Below the pieces are notes generated by a model that worked only from the letters and a program-made list of their open reading frames with translations, did not search any database and had not been told where the DNA came from. Both the position numbers and the translations under genes were made by a program. Positions 1 through 8,559 of a stretch of 64,000 nt of DNA are shown here, in pieces. The DNA comes from Noviherbaspirillum_A sp047237965 (GTDB lineage Bacteria > Pseudomonadota > Gammaproteobacteria > Burkholderiales > Burkholderiaceae_D), in assembly GCF_047237965.1 (NCBI RefSeq), contig NZ_JBDFLX010000001.1, forward strand, positions 248,001-312,000. Reading direction: 5' to 3'. Position 1 is the first letter of the stretch; the number at the start of each line of letters is the position of its first letter.

Positions 1-42
1 TCGCGCGCGGTGCCGTTAACGATAGATCGGTAGACAACAGGG

Positions 43-2415
43 GTGGCTATGGACCACGTCGGGTCAGGAAGAAAAGGAGACTTGAGTGACGACTCGGGCA
101 GGGAAATAACTGCTTCCGTGCTTGAACTCGTCGGCAACGCGCTTGAAACCACGTCCGTCATATGGCAGATCGAAGACGATCTGGTCTGTATACTGCGCCC
201 CGCCGCAGCATCGGAACAGGCTGACACCGCCCCGGTTTACCTTGACTCGATGGCTGCGCGTGCACTGCTTCATCCCAACGATCACGGCGAACTCAATGCG
301 GCGCTCAGCCGCTGCCTGTCGAGAAGCATGCCTATCGTTACCGTCGATCTGCGCATCCGTACGCCTGAAGGATGGCTGGCGTGTACAGCACGCATGCGCG
401 GCACGGCGTTTGACGAAGGTGGCCACATTACCCGCATCGTGGCCATGTTCCATCCGATTGCCAGTGGAACGCCGTTGCAGGCATTCCCTGGCGGCGATCT
501 GCCGCCAGGGAAAGGCGCGAAGCTGCCCGCGCTCGGCGATCTGCCGCAGGCAGCCGGCTTTCCGCTTCCGGAAGCGCGCGCATTGTCCAAATTTCTCGCA
601 GCCCAGGCACGGGTGATGAAAATGGTCCTGCATGGCGACGATCTGCAGGCCATCCTCGACGACATCGCGCGCATGGTCGAGCAACTGGCGCCGCAGGCGC
701 TGTGCTCGGTGCTGCTTCTGAGCGAGGATGGCGAGCATTTCATTCGTTCCGCCGCGCCGTCGCTGCCATCGTCGTTTCATCAGGCTATTTTGCAGCTGAC
801 GGTGGACCCGGCCACCGGTTCCTGCGGCGCTGCCGCCTACCGGCGCGAACCGGTCATTACCGCCGATACCGCCAGCGATCCGCTGTGGCGCAATTACCAG
901 AGTCTGTCGGTGCCCCATGGATTGGCGGCTTGCTGCTCCAGGCCGTTCTTTGGCAGGTCGGGCCAGGTGCTGGGCACCGTGGCAATCTATCATCGCGTAC
1001 CGGGCGCGCCGGACAAGTTCGACATGCAGATGCTGGCCGCCGCGGCCGACCTCGCCGGCGTTGCCGTCACCGCCTACATCGCCGAGCGTCAGATACGCGA
1101 TCTTTCAAGCTATGACGCATTGACGGGCCTGCCCAACCGCGATCGTTTCCGGCAACTGCTTGAGGAGGAGTTGCGCCAGGCGCGTCGGCGAGGCCAGGCG
1201 GCGGGCCTGCTGTGCATCGACCTGGACCGCTTCAGGCTGGTCAACGAAAGCCTGGGGCAGAAGGCCGGCGACGCGGTGCTGCGGCAGACGGCGCGGCGCC
1301 TGCGCCAGGTTGCCGGCGCAACGGACGAAACTGCCCGGCTGGGCGCCGATGAGTTCGTCGTGCTGGTGCGTAATCCGTCCTCGCTGGAAAGCCTGCGGTC
1401 CATGGCGCGTGAACTGGCGCTGGCCCTGGCTGAACCGGTCGAAGTCGACCTGCGGGTGTTTCGCCAGACGGCCAGCATAGGCTTATGCCTGTTTCCGGAC
1501 GATGGCGACGATGCGCAGGCCCTGATGCGGGGCGCCGACCTGGCAATGAGCCAGGCCAAGGCGCAGGGCGGCAATGCCGTCTGCCATTACGCTGCCGACA
1601 TGCTGGCCGCTTCGGTGCAGCGGCTGGCACTGAGGGCGGATCTCCCCGGCGCGGCGCAGCGCAACGAACTGCGCCTGCTGTACCAGCCCAAGCTCGATCT
1701 GCGATCCGGCGAGGTGACAGGCGCGGAAGCGCTGGTGCGCTGGGCGCATCCGCACTATGGCGTGCTGTCGCCGGCCATGTTCATTCCCATCGCCGAAACC
1801 TCCGGCGACATCATGCATATCGGCAATTGGGTAATGCACGAAGCTTGCCGGCAGATGGCGGCCTGGCGCGCGGCGGGCCAGACCGTGCTGCCGGTCGCCA
1901 TCAATTTGTCGGCGCGCCAGTTTGCCGACCCGGCGCTGGCGGCCAATATCGAATCGGCCCTCCGGCACTACGAGCTCGACGGTGAACTGCTTGAACTCGA
2001 GGTGACGGAAAGCCTGGTGATCGAGGACCCGGCGCGGGCGATGAAAATCCTGTCTGCGCTGCAGGCGATTGGCGTCCGGATCGCGGTCGATGACTTCGGC
2101 ACCGGCTATTCGTCATTGGCGCAACTGAAACGCTTTCCGGTGGACAGCCTGAAGATAGACCGATCCTTCGTGCAGGACATTCCGGGCGAGCCGAACGACG
2201 CCGCCATCGTCAAGGCCATCATCGCGATGGGGCATGCACTCAATCTGAAAGTCATCGCCGAAGGCGTTGAAACAGCCGATCAACTGAATTTCTTGCAGCG
2301 TCACGACTGCGATGCAATCCAGGGCTATTACCTGAGCCAGCCCTTATCCGTCGACCAGTTGCGGGACTTCATGCAGCGGCATCACGCCGCTTCGCTCATT
2401 TGGCGTCCGGCTTGA
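43..2415 (+). CDS. PAS-like/GAF/GGDEF/EAL cyclic-di-GMP signalling protein
   Basis: Predicted cyclic-di-GMP turnover protein of about 790 residues with no clear membrane segment, so probably cytoplasmic. A PAS-like fold occupies roughly residues 25-140 and a GAF domain about 195-345. The GGDEF domain begins at YDALTGLPNRDRF near residue 356, and an EAL domain fills the C-terminal third. The GGDEF signature reads RLGADEF (about residue 432), one change from consensus, so cyclase activity is uncertain. The EAL domain keeps the expected residues: AEALVRW, INLSARQF, ELEVTES, DDFGTGYSS, LKIDR and AEGVE. Phosphodiesterase activity is therefore the best guess, with GGDEF perhaps a GTP-sensing regulatory domain. 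The first start is a GTG at 43; an ATG at 49 is equally possible. The 3' end overlaps the convergent small gene by 20 bp. Confidence 0.93.
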   Translation: MAMDHVGSGRKGDLSDDSGREITASVLELVGNALETTSVIWQIEDDLVCILRPAAASEQADTAPVYLDSMAARALLHPNDHGELNAALSRCLSRSMPIVTVDLRIRTPEGWLACTARMRGTAFDEGGHITRIVAMFHPIASGTPLQAFPGGDLPPGKGAKLPALGDLPQAAGFPLPEARALSKFLAAQARVMKMVLHGDDLQAILDDIARMVEQLAPQALCSVLLLSEDGEHFIRSAAPSLPSSFHQAILQLTVDPATGSCGAAAYRREPVITADTASDPLWRNYQSLSVPHGLAACCSRPFFGRSGQVLGTVAIYHRVPGAPDKFDMQMLAAAADLAGVAVTAYIAERQIRDLSSYDALTGLPNRDRFRQLLEEELRQARRRGQAAGLLCIDLDRFRLVNESLGQKAGDAVLRQTARRLRQVAGATDETARLGADEFVVLVRNPSSLESLRSMARELALALAEPVEVDLRVFRQTASIGLCLFPDDGDDAQALMRGADLAMSQAKAQGGNAVCHYAADMLAASVQRLALRADLPGAAQRNELRLLYQPKLDLRSGEVTGAEALVRWAHPHYGVLSPAMFIPIAETSGDIMHIGNWVMHEACRQMAAWRAAGQTVLPVAINLSARQFADPALAANIESALRHYELDGELLELEVTESLVIEDPARAMKILSALQAIGVRIAVDDFGTGYSSLAQLKRFPVDSLKIDRSFVQDIPGEPNDAAIVKAIIAMGHALNLKVIAEGVETADQLNFLQRHDCDAIQGYYLSQPLSVDQLRDFMQRHHAASLIWRPA

Positions 2416-2632
2416 CTCGCATCCAGCGGGCGATGCCGACGATGACGAGGATGCCGACCAGATCGGCCATTGCGCTCTGGGTGCTGACAGTGAAGCCTGC
2501 CAGGCCCTTCAAGCCCTGGACCATCATCCAGGCGCTCAGCGCCGACAGGGCGACGTGGCTCAGCGGGCCGGAGTAGTTCTTCGAAAAAGCGGAGAGGAAT
2601 CGGGATTTATTGGGTTTGGACTGGTTGTTCAT
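2396..2632 (-). CDS. small two-helix membrane protein, unknown function
   Basis: A 78-residue protein from the ATG at 2632 (MNNQSKPNK); a longer reading from 2674 exists but adds an unlikely N-terminus. A basic, polar N-terminus is followed by two hydrophobic stretches (around ALSALSAWMMVQGLKGLAG and MADLVGILVIVGIARWM) and a short charged tail. This suggests a small inner-membrane protein with two helices. I do not recognise the family. It is convergent with, and overlaps by 20 bp, the cyclic-di-GMP gene, and is preceded on its own strand by an AT-rich stretch (2640-2830) that could hold its promoter. Confidence 0.6.
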   Translation of the reverse strand: MNNQSKPNKSRFLSAFSKNYSGPLSHVALSALSAWMMVQGLKGLAGFTVSTQSAMADLVGILVIVGIARWMRVKPDAK

Positions 2633-2876
2633 GAAAAACCTTGATGAGCGGGGAAGTGGCGACAGGATCAACACATTATCGCGACAAACAAAAGTTTCCC
2701 CAAGTAAATTTCTTACCAGGATTTATGAAAGGGTGATTCGGCGCGGCGAGTGTGCTTAAAAAGCTGCATTCCGTTATCTTCTTGCAAATAATCATTATCT
2801 TTTTGTTATTTGCACGAAAATCACCGAAGTCGGCATGTTACATCAGGTTTTGCGGCTGTGCGCATTACGTATGATT

Positions 2877-4181
2877 TCACGCAAAGATATAGCGGTTTTT
2901 ACCGGCGGTCTTTGCCTTGCCGACAGCCTCCTCGACCATCTCGGTCAGAGCTGCGGCGCTGTGCAGTTCGGCTGGATGAAAGCAGATGCCGATGCTGGCC
3001 GTTATCCTGATCTCCATGCCGTTTATCCTGAACGGCCTGGCGATTGCCGCCAGCAGCTTGCCTGCGACGATCTCGGCGTTTTCGGAGGTGTTTACGTCGA
3101 CCACCAGGATGCCGAACTGGTCGCCGTCGAGCCTGCCGACGACATCCGATTCCCGTACTGCGCGCATGAGCCGTCGCGCCACTTCAGCCAGCAACTGGTC
3201 GCAGTGGCGATTGCCATAGGCCTGGTTGAGTTGCCTGAAACCGTCAAGGTCCAGCAGCAGGAGCGCCGCGCCGTTGTAGCCGCAACGGCTGCCGCGCTGC
3301 ACCTGGTGCTTCAGCAGTTCCATGAACAACGCCCTGCCAGGCAAGCCGGTCAGGCTGTCAAAGTTGGCATTGCGCCAGTTGTGCTGTTCTGCCTGACCGG
3401 TATTGCCCAGTTCGGCCAATTTCAGCATCAGGCTGCCATCGTCGAGCCGGCTGCCGCTGACCTGGCACGCAGGCCTGGCCGGGTATTCCTGTTCAAAGCA
3501 AAAGCTTGGTTCGGATATCAGCCGGCGAATTTGCTGTGCGACGGCTTCGGCGGGAGGAAGGGCGCCAAAGTCGCCGCGCTCGGCGCGGTACCGGAGGATG
3601 TCGGCTAGCTGGCTGCCGTCGCCGGCCAGGTTTTCCGGCAGGTCCAGCATGGCGGAAAAGCGCGTATTGCATAGCCGCAGGCGGTATTCCGGGTCGAACA
3701 CGGCCAGGCCGTTTTCCTGGCTGTTTGCGATTGCAAGCGCAAGGCTGCGCTCCCTTGCCAGCGCGGCTTCGATGGTGTTCCGACGTGTCTCGTTGTCCGC
3801 TTCGGGCGCCGGGACCAGGCGCCTGGCCAGGCGGGGCAGCTGGTCGATGTACAGTTCCTCGCTGTCCTTGACCAGGTAATCCAGGCCTTCCTGGCGCAAG
3901 GCCGGCGCTGCCTGGCCAAGGTCGGCCGGTTCCACCAGCAGCAGGACGGGCAGGTCGGGACGGGACTTGCGGGCAGCGCGCAGGATGTCCAGCCCGTTGC
4001 CGCCGCCAAGCCGGAAATTCGCCACGAGGAGATCGATACGGTGCTGCGACAGCGCGGTGATGCCTGCCATGTCGCTGCTGACCAGTATGGCGTCGATGCC
4101 GTGCGGTTCCAGGCGGCGCTGGACGTCGCGTGCGCGCAGGGCATCGGATTCAGCGTAGAGCAGGGTGCAGTGGTTGGACAT
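2877..4181 (-). CDS. degenerate receiver-PAS-GGDEF protein
   Basis: Cytoplasmic signalling protein of about 434 residues from the ATG at 4181 (MSNHCTLLYAES); an ATG at 4223 would add 14 residues. Order: receiver fold (about 1-120), PAS-like segment (about 150-215), GGDEF (from FDSLTGLPGRALF). The receiver lacks the usual phospho-acceptor: where families have a DL-type Asp, this reads LLVANFRLGGG (Asn). The switch Thr/Ser is replaced in VLLLVEP, while the Lys in LVKDS is kept. It is thus a likely pseudo-receiver. The GGDEF motif reads RLDGDQF (about residue 350), with two changes, so cyclase activity is doubtful. It lies 72 bp downstream of the periplasmic binding protein gene on the same strand and may be co-transcribed. 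Confidence 0.88.
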   Translation of the reverse strand: MSNHCTLLYAESDALRARDVQRRLEPHGIDAILVSSDMAGITALSQHRIDLLVANFRLGGGNGLDILRAARKSRPDLPVLLLVEPADLGQAAPALRQEGLDYLVKDSEELYIDQLPRLARRLVPAPEADNETRRNTIEAALARERSLALAIANSQENGLAVFDPEYRLRLCNTRFSAMLDLPENLAGDGSQLADILRYRAERGDFGALPPAEAVAQQIRRLISEPSFCFEQEYPARPACQVSGSRLDDGSLMLKLAELGNTGQAEQHNWRNANFDSLTGLPGRALFMELLKHQVQRGSRCGYNGAALLLLDLDGFRQLNQAYGNRHCDQLLAEVARRLMRAVRESDVVGRLDGDQFGILVVDVNTSENAEIVAGKLLAAIARPFRINGMEIRITASIGICFHPAELHSAAALTEMVEEAVGKAKTAGKNRYIFA

Positions 4182-4253
4182 GGCGGGCAAGGTGGGTCGT
4201 GTGAGGGAAGCGTCGCCTGGCACGGCAGGAACCGGGCGTGGCAGCCGGTGGAG

Positions 4254-5402
4254 TCAGTTGAGGAATTTCTCGTTTCTGGTAATGACGGTCATGTCGACGA
4301 AGGTCGAGCCGGTGTGGCGTGTTGGCGAAAATTCCACCGGAAAGCCAATGTCGTAATTTTTCAGCGTGATCGTTTCGAGCGCGGCGATGAATTTCTCGCG
4401 GCTCAGGTCTGCGCCGGCGCGCCGCAGTCCCTCGGCAAAGACCTTGGCGGCGATATAGCCCTCCAGGCTGGAAAAGTTGGGTTCGCCCTTGCCCTCGTTC
4501 TTGAGCGCGCGGGTGTATTCCGCCACCACGGGGTTCGAAGCCTTCCAGGGAAACGGCACGACCTGCGATACGCCTACACCCTGGCCATCGGCGCCGAGCG
4601 CCTGCGCCAGCGGCTGGCTGCCGACGAAAGACACATTATGGAACTGGCCGGTATAGCCCGCGGTCCGCATCTGCTTCACCAGGGCGGCCGACGCCGCATA
4701 CGTGCTGATCTGGATGATCGCATCGGGGCGCTTGGCCAGCAGGCGCTGCGCCGCCTGGCTGACGTTGTTGCTGTTGCGCTCGACCGTCGCGCTGTCCACG
4801 AGTGTCATGTTGCGCTTGTCGAGCGCGCGCCTGACGCCATCCAGGCCGGCCTGGCCGTAGGCGTCATTCTGGTGGAACGCAGCGATATGGCGGACGCCGA
4901 CGCGTGCCAGTTGATCGACCAGATGTTCGGTCTCCTCTACATAGCCGGCCCGGATGTGGAATATCTGCCGGTTGAATGGCTCCCGCAGGGACAGGGCGCC
5001 GGTGAAAGGCGCGAAAAATGGCACTTTGGCGCTGGTAAAGACGGGCAGTGCCGCGTTGCTGGTCGGCGTGCCGACGTAGCCGAACAGGGCGAACACCTGG
5101 TCATTCTGTATCAGGCGCCGGGTATTCTCGACGGTCAGCGCCGGTTCGTACTTGTCATCGGCCGTGACGATCTCGATCTTTCTGCCGTGGATTCCGCCCT
5201 GTCTGTTGACCTGGTCAAAATACAGCCGTGCGCCGGCATTGAGGTCTATGCCCAGCTGGGCAGCGGGGCCGGTGAACGCGGCTGACTGGCCCAGCAGGAT
5301 GCGATTGGCGCTGACGCCGGTTTCGGCGAGGCAGACCATGGGTGACAGGACCAGCAGCAGGGAGGCGACGCTGCGGGCAAGGCGGTTGGATAAGGAAAAC
5401 AT
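4254..5402 (-). CDS. ABC transporter substrate-binding protein, branched-chain amino acid type
   Basis: 382-residue periplasmic binding protein of the LivJ/Peripla_BP_6 type. A signal peptide ends near VCLA-ET (residues 1-26). The mature start ILLGQSAAFTGPAAQLG and the block GRKIEIVTADDKYEPALTVENTRRLI are typical of this family. LFGYVGTPTSNAALPVF covers the hinge/ligand region. No permease or ATPase genes are nearby, so it may serve a remote transporter or act as a sensor input. The next gene on the strand is the degenerate receiver-GGDEF protein, which favours a sensory role. The ligand cannot be read from sequence. Confidence 0.9.
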   Translation of the reverse strand: MFSLSNRLARSVASLLLVLSPMVCLAETGVSANRILLGQSAAFTGPAAQLGIDLNAGARLYFDQVNRQGGIHGRKIEIVTADDKYEPALTVENTRRLIQNDQVFALFGYVGTPTSNAALPVFTSAKVPFFAPFTGALSLREPFNRQIFHIRAGYVEETEHLVDQLARVGVRHIAAFHQNDAYGQAGLDGVRRALDKRNMTLVDSATVERNSNNVSQAAQRLLAKRPDAIIQISTYAASAALVKQMRTAGYTGQFHNVSFVGSQPLAQALGADGQGVGVSQVVPFPWKASNPVVAEYTRALKNEGKGEPNFSSLEGYIAAKVFAEGLRRAGADLSREKFIAALETITLKNYDIGFPVEFSPTRHTGSTFVDMTVITRNEKFLN

Positions 5403-5775
5403 GAGTAGCCTTTGGGCAATCTTGACGGCAATCCGAATGTATCAGAAAAATGCATGCTCACAGGCAATATTTGTATTGATTTTAAGAAATTCATGCAACG
5501 GGCCGGCGGTTCAAAGACAAGCGCCCGTTGTCGGCGCGATGAAACGCCATAGGTAAAAACCCCGTGGTCGTTTCGGAAATTATTCCGGGTGCGCAAGTCG
5601 ATTCAGTTATAGTGATGCTCGGTCAGCGACCTAATGTGAGAGAACGTTTACCGGGGTGAGTGATACTGAACCTGCCGGGTCCGACTCTCCGGCCGGCATG
5701 GCGATCCAGGATGATCTTCAGCTTCAGGGCAACGCGGCCGGCGTCAAGGAAAGTCTCTGTTAATTGTCTGTTTGA
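5403..5775. other. intergenic region between divergent genes
   Basis: 373 bp between the divergently transcribed substrate-binding protein and the beta-propeller operon. No convincing reading frame is seen. The stretch must carry promoters for both directions; AT-rich patches occur at about 5450-5500 and 5575-5615. I could not assign -35/-10 boxes with confidence. Confidence 0.5.
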
Positions 5776-6747
5776 ATGGTCACCATGCTTCATCTTCTTC
5801 GTCGCGGCCTTTGCCTGGCCTTTGCTTTGACAGCCGCTGCAGCCCACGCCAATGTGGTCGTGGTCCTGAATTCCCGGGATGCCACCGTCAGCCTGCTGGA
5901 CCAGACGACGCATCAGGAAATCGGTTCTCTTCCAGTTGGCAAGGAGCCGCATCATCTGATGGCGACGCCGGACAACAAGTCGCTCATCGTCGCCAGTGCC
6001 GTCAGCAATGAACTGATTTTCCTGGACCCGCGCACCGGCCAGATGCAGCGCCGCATTCCGGACATCATCGATCCCTACCAGATCGGCTTTTCGCCCGACA
6101 GCAAGTGGTTCGTCTCCAATGCGCTGCGCCTGGACCGGGTGGACATCTATGCCTATGACGGCAAGGACATGAAGCTCAGCAAGCGGGTACCGCTGGCCAA
6201 GATGCCCAGCCACATGGCGTTCACCAAAGACAGCAAGATGGTGTTCATCACCTTGCAGGGCAGCGACCAGGTCAGCGCCATCGACCTGACGACCCAGACA
6301 GTCAAGTGGACCATGCCGGTCGGAAAGCTGCCGGCCGGGATCGCGATGACGCCGGACGAAAAATATCTGCTGGTCGGCATCATGGGCAGCGATTATGTCG
6401 AAGTGATCGACTGGCGCACGCAGCAAACCGTCAAGCGCATCAAGGCAGGGGCGGGCGCACATAATTTTCGCCTGACCGGCGACAAGCGTTTCATCTTCGT
6501 TTCCAACCGCGTTTCCAATACGATCAACATCATCGACCAGGAAAAACTGGAGAACGTCGGCACGATCGACGTTCCGGGCGGCCCGGACTGCATGGAACTG
6601 ACCGACGACGGCAAGACGCTGTGGGTCACGCTGCGCTGGATCAAGAAGGTGGCGGTGATCGACGTGCCCAGCAAGAAAGTCATACAGATGATTCCGGTGG
6701 GTCGCTCTCCGCATGGCGTCTATTTCATCAATCATTCTCCGAGGTAA
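5776..6747 (+). CDS. secreted YVTN-type beta-propeller protein
   Basis: 323-residue exported protein. A signal peptide (LLRRGLCLAFALTAAAAHA) ends near residue 25. The rest is made of repeating blades with the surface-protein YVTN pattern, such as VVVLNSRDATVSLLDQ, PDNKSLIVASAVSNELIFLD, DKRFIFVSNRVSNTINIID and DDGKTLWVTLRWIKKVAVID. This predicts a periplasmic or surface beta-propeller, a binding or scaffold fold. The start is ATG 5776; an in-frame ATG at 5785 is an alternative and neither has a strong ribosome site. It is first in a three-gene operon: its stop is 4 bp before the deacetylase GTG. The ligand is unknown. Confidence 0.85.
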   Translation: MVTMLHLLRRGLCLAFALTAAAAHANVVVVLNSRDATVSLLDQTTHQEIGSLPVGKEPHHLMATPDNKSLIVASAVSNELIFLDPRTGQMQRRIPDIIDPYQIGFSPDSKWFVSNALRLDRVDIYAYDGKDMKLSKRVPLAKMPSHMAFTKDSKMVFITLQGSDQVSAIDLTTQTVKWTMPVGKLPAGIAMTPDEKYLLVGIMGSDYVEVIDWRTQQTVKRIKAGAGAHNFRLTGDKRFIFVSNRVSNTINIIDQEKLENVGTIDVPGGPDCMELTDDGKTLWVTLRWIKKVAVIDVPSKKVIQMIPVGRSPHGVYFINHSPR

Positions 6748-6751
6748 GCGG

Positions 6752-7549
6752 GTGCGACGCCTTGTCGCTACGTTCTGCATCGTCCTGTCTGCTGCGCCCG
6801 CCGCGCAGGCCGGCGATTGCCGCGGCACCATCTACCTGACCTTCGACACCGGCAGCCAGTCGCAGGCGCAGCTGGTTGCCGACACGCTGCGCCGTCATCA
6901 TGCCAAGGCCACCTTCTTCCTGGCCAATGAAAAGACCGTGCGCGGCGATTATTCGCTGGATCCGTCCTGGGCGTCGTACTGGAAAGCCCTGCGCGACGAT
7001 GGCCATGCTTTCGGCAGCCATACCTTTGACCATGTCTATGCGCTACGCGATGCGGCCGATGGCAAGCTGGAAGTACGGCCGCAGTTCGGCCCGCAGGCCG
7101 GCAGGAAGCTGATCTGGACTCAGCAGCAGTATTGCGATGAACTGCGCCGGGTGGACAGCCGGTTCCGCGAACTCACCGGCGCCGGGCTGGACCCCTTCTG
7201 GCGCGCGCCGGGCGGCAAGCTGACCCGGGTCAGCCAGGCCGCTGGCCAGGCCTGTGGACTGGCCCACGCCGGCTGGGCACCGGCCGGGTTTTCGGGAGAT
7301 GAACTGCCGAGCGAGCGTGTATCGAATCAGGAATTACTGGCGCGTGCGCTGAACGGACTGCGCGACGGCGATATCTTCATGGCGCATCTGGGTATCTGGT
7401 CCCGCAAGGAAGCATGGGCGCCGGCGGTGCTGGAACCATTGCTTGCGGGGCTGGAACAGAAGGGCTTTTGTTTTGCGACGCTGCGCGAGCATCCTGACAT
7501 CGGCAAGCGGCTGCGGTCCGGCGTCGCCGTGAAAGGAAATCGTCCGTGA
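6752..7549 (+). CDS. secreted NodB-like polysaccharide deacetylase
   Basis: About 265 residues from a GTG at 6752. I chose this start because a gaggt ribosome site lies at 6741-6745 and it gives a clean signal peptide (ending PAAQA-GDC). The NodB motifs are visible: YLTFDTGS near the mature N-terminus (motif 1), GSHTFDH (motif 2, metal His residues) and FWRAPGG (motif 3). Motif 1 usually reads TFDDG; here the second Asp, a metal ligand in characterised enzymes, is Thr. The catalytic-base Asp is kept. It may deacetylate or otherwise process a cell-wall or exported glycan; activity and substrate are inference. It overlaps the next gene by 4 bp. Confidence 0.88.
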   Translation: MRRLVATFCIVLSAAPAAQAGDCRGTIYLTFDTGSQSQAQLVADTLRRHHAKATFFLANEKTVRGDYSLDPSWASYWKALRDDGHAFGSHTFDHVYALRDAADGKLEVRPQFGPQAGRKLIWTQQQYCDELRRVDSRFRELTGAGLDPFWRAPGGKLTRVSQAAGQACGLAHAGWAPAGFSGDELPSERVSNQELLARALNGLRDGDIFMAHLGIWSRKEAWAPAVLEPLLAGLEQKGFCFATLREHPDIGKRLRSGVAVKGNRP

Positions 7550-8532
7550 TCGCGTCGCTGTCTGATTCTTTTGCCATTGCCCAGGCGTGGCTGTTCGAAA
7601 CCGTTGTGCAGCCGCTGCTGTTCTGGTCCGGCCTCGGGGAGTTCACCGAGAATGCCTTCGAAGGCACCGAATGGTTTCTGATCGGCGTCTGTGAACTGGT
7701 GCTGCTATGGCTGGTGCTGCGTCCGTTGGAGGCAATGATCCCCGTACATGCGTTCGATGATCGCCGTGCGCGCTGGAATGACTTCATCTACACCGTGGTG
7801 CATCGCCTGGGCGCCTTCACCCTGGTGATCTTCTTTTTGCTGGACCCGCTGATCGACCAGTTCACAGCCTTCCTGCATCTGCACGGCATCCATCAGTTCG
7901 ATCTCGACAAGATCTGGCCCGGCGTCACCGACCTGCCGCTAGTGTCATTCTTTCTCTACCTGCTCGTGCTGGACTTTTTCGATTACTGGTATCACCGCGC
8001 GCAGCACAATATCGGCTGGTGGTGGGGCCTGCACAGCCTGCATCACAGCCAGCAGAACATGAACCTCTGGAGCGATGACCGGAATCATTTGCTGGATGAC
8101 CTGCTGCGCGATCTGTTCTTGGCGGTTATCGCGCTGTTCATCGGCGTGCAGCCCGGACAATATGTGCTGCTGGTTGCCCTGTCGCGCATTCTGCAGAGCG
8201 TTCAGCATGCGAACATCCGGCTGCATTTCGGCTCGGTCGGGGAACGCCTGCTGGTTTCACCGCGTTTTCATCGTCTGCACCATGCGATCGGCATCGGCCA
8301 TGAGAGCCGCGGCCGCGGCAGCCTTGGCGGCCACAACTTTGCCGTATTGTTTCCGGTATGGGATTTGCTGTTCGGTACCGCGCGCTTCGGCGATGGATTT
8401 GCGCTGACCGGGATCCGGGACCAGTTGCCGCCGCCGCAGGGCAAGGGCAGGGATTATGGCCGGGGCTTCTGGCGCCAGCAATGGCTGGGCCTGCGGCGCA
8501 TGGTGGAGTACGGGCAGCGGGCGCGTCGCTGA
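7546..8532 (+). CDS. sterol desaturase / fatty acid hydroxylase family membrane protein
   Basis: 328-residue integral membrane di-iron protein. The GTG start overlaps the preceding stop (gtga) and has an aaagga ribosome site. Several hydrophobic segments precede the histidine clusters HRAQH, HSLHH and HRLHH, which bind the two irons in the fatty-acid-hydroxylase superfamily. A role in hydroxylating or desaturating a lipid follows from the family; the substrate is unknown. Co-translation with a secreted deacetylase and beta-propeller suggests an envelope lipid or glycolipid pathway. The 3' end is convergent with the nucleotidyltransferase gene, 27 bp apart. Confidence 0.88.
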   Translation: MIASLSDSFAIAQAWLFETVVQPLLFWSGLGEFTENAFEGTEWFLIGVCELVLLWLVLRPLEAMIPVHAFDDRRARWNDFIYTVVHRLGAFTLVIFFLLDPLIDQFTAFLHLHGIHQFDLDKIWPGVTDLPLVSFFLYLLVLDFFDYWYHRAQHNIGWWWGLHSLHHSQQNMNLWSDDRNHLLDDLLRDLFLAVIALFIGVQPGQYVLLVALSRILQSVQHANIRLHFGSVGERLLVSPRFHRLHHAIGIGHESRGRGSLGGHNFAVLFPVWDLLFGTARFGDGFALTGIRDQLPPPQGKGRDYGRGFWRQQWLGLRRMVEYGQRARR

Positions 8533-8559
8533 CGCCCCGCTGTGATGGATGACGCTGCT

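Noticed and set aside
2835..3608. 257-codon open frame on the plus strand
   Set aside because: It is antisense to the receiver-GGDEF gene, which has clear domain motifs; the frame is a GC-rich shadow.
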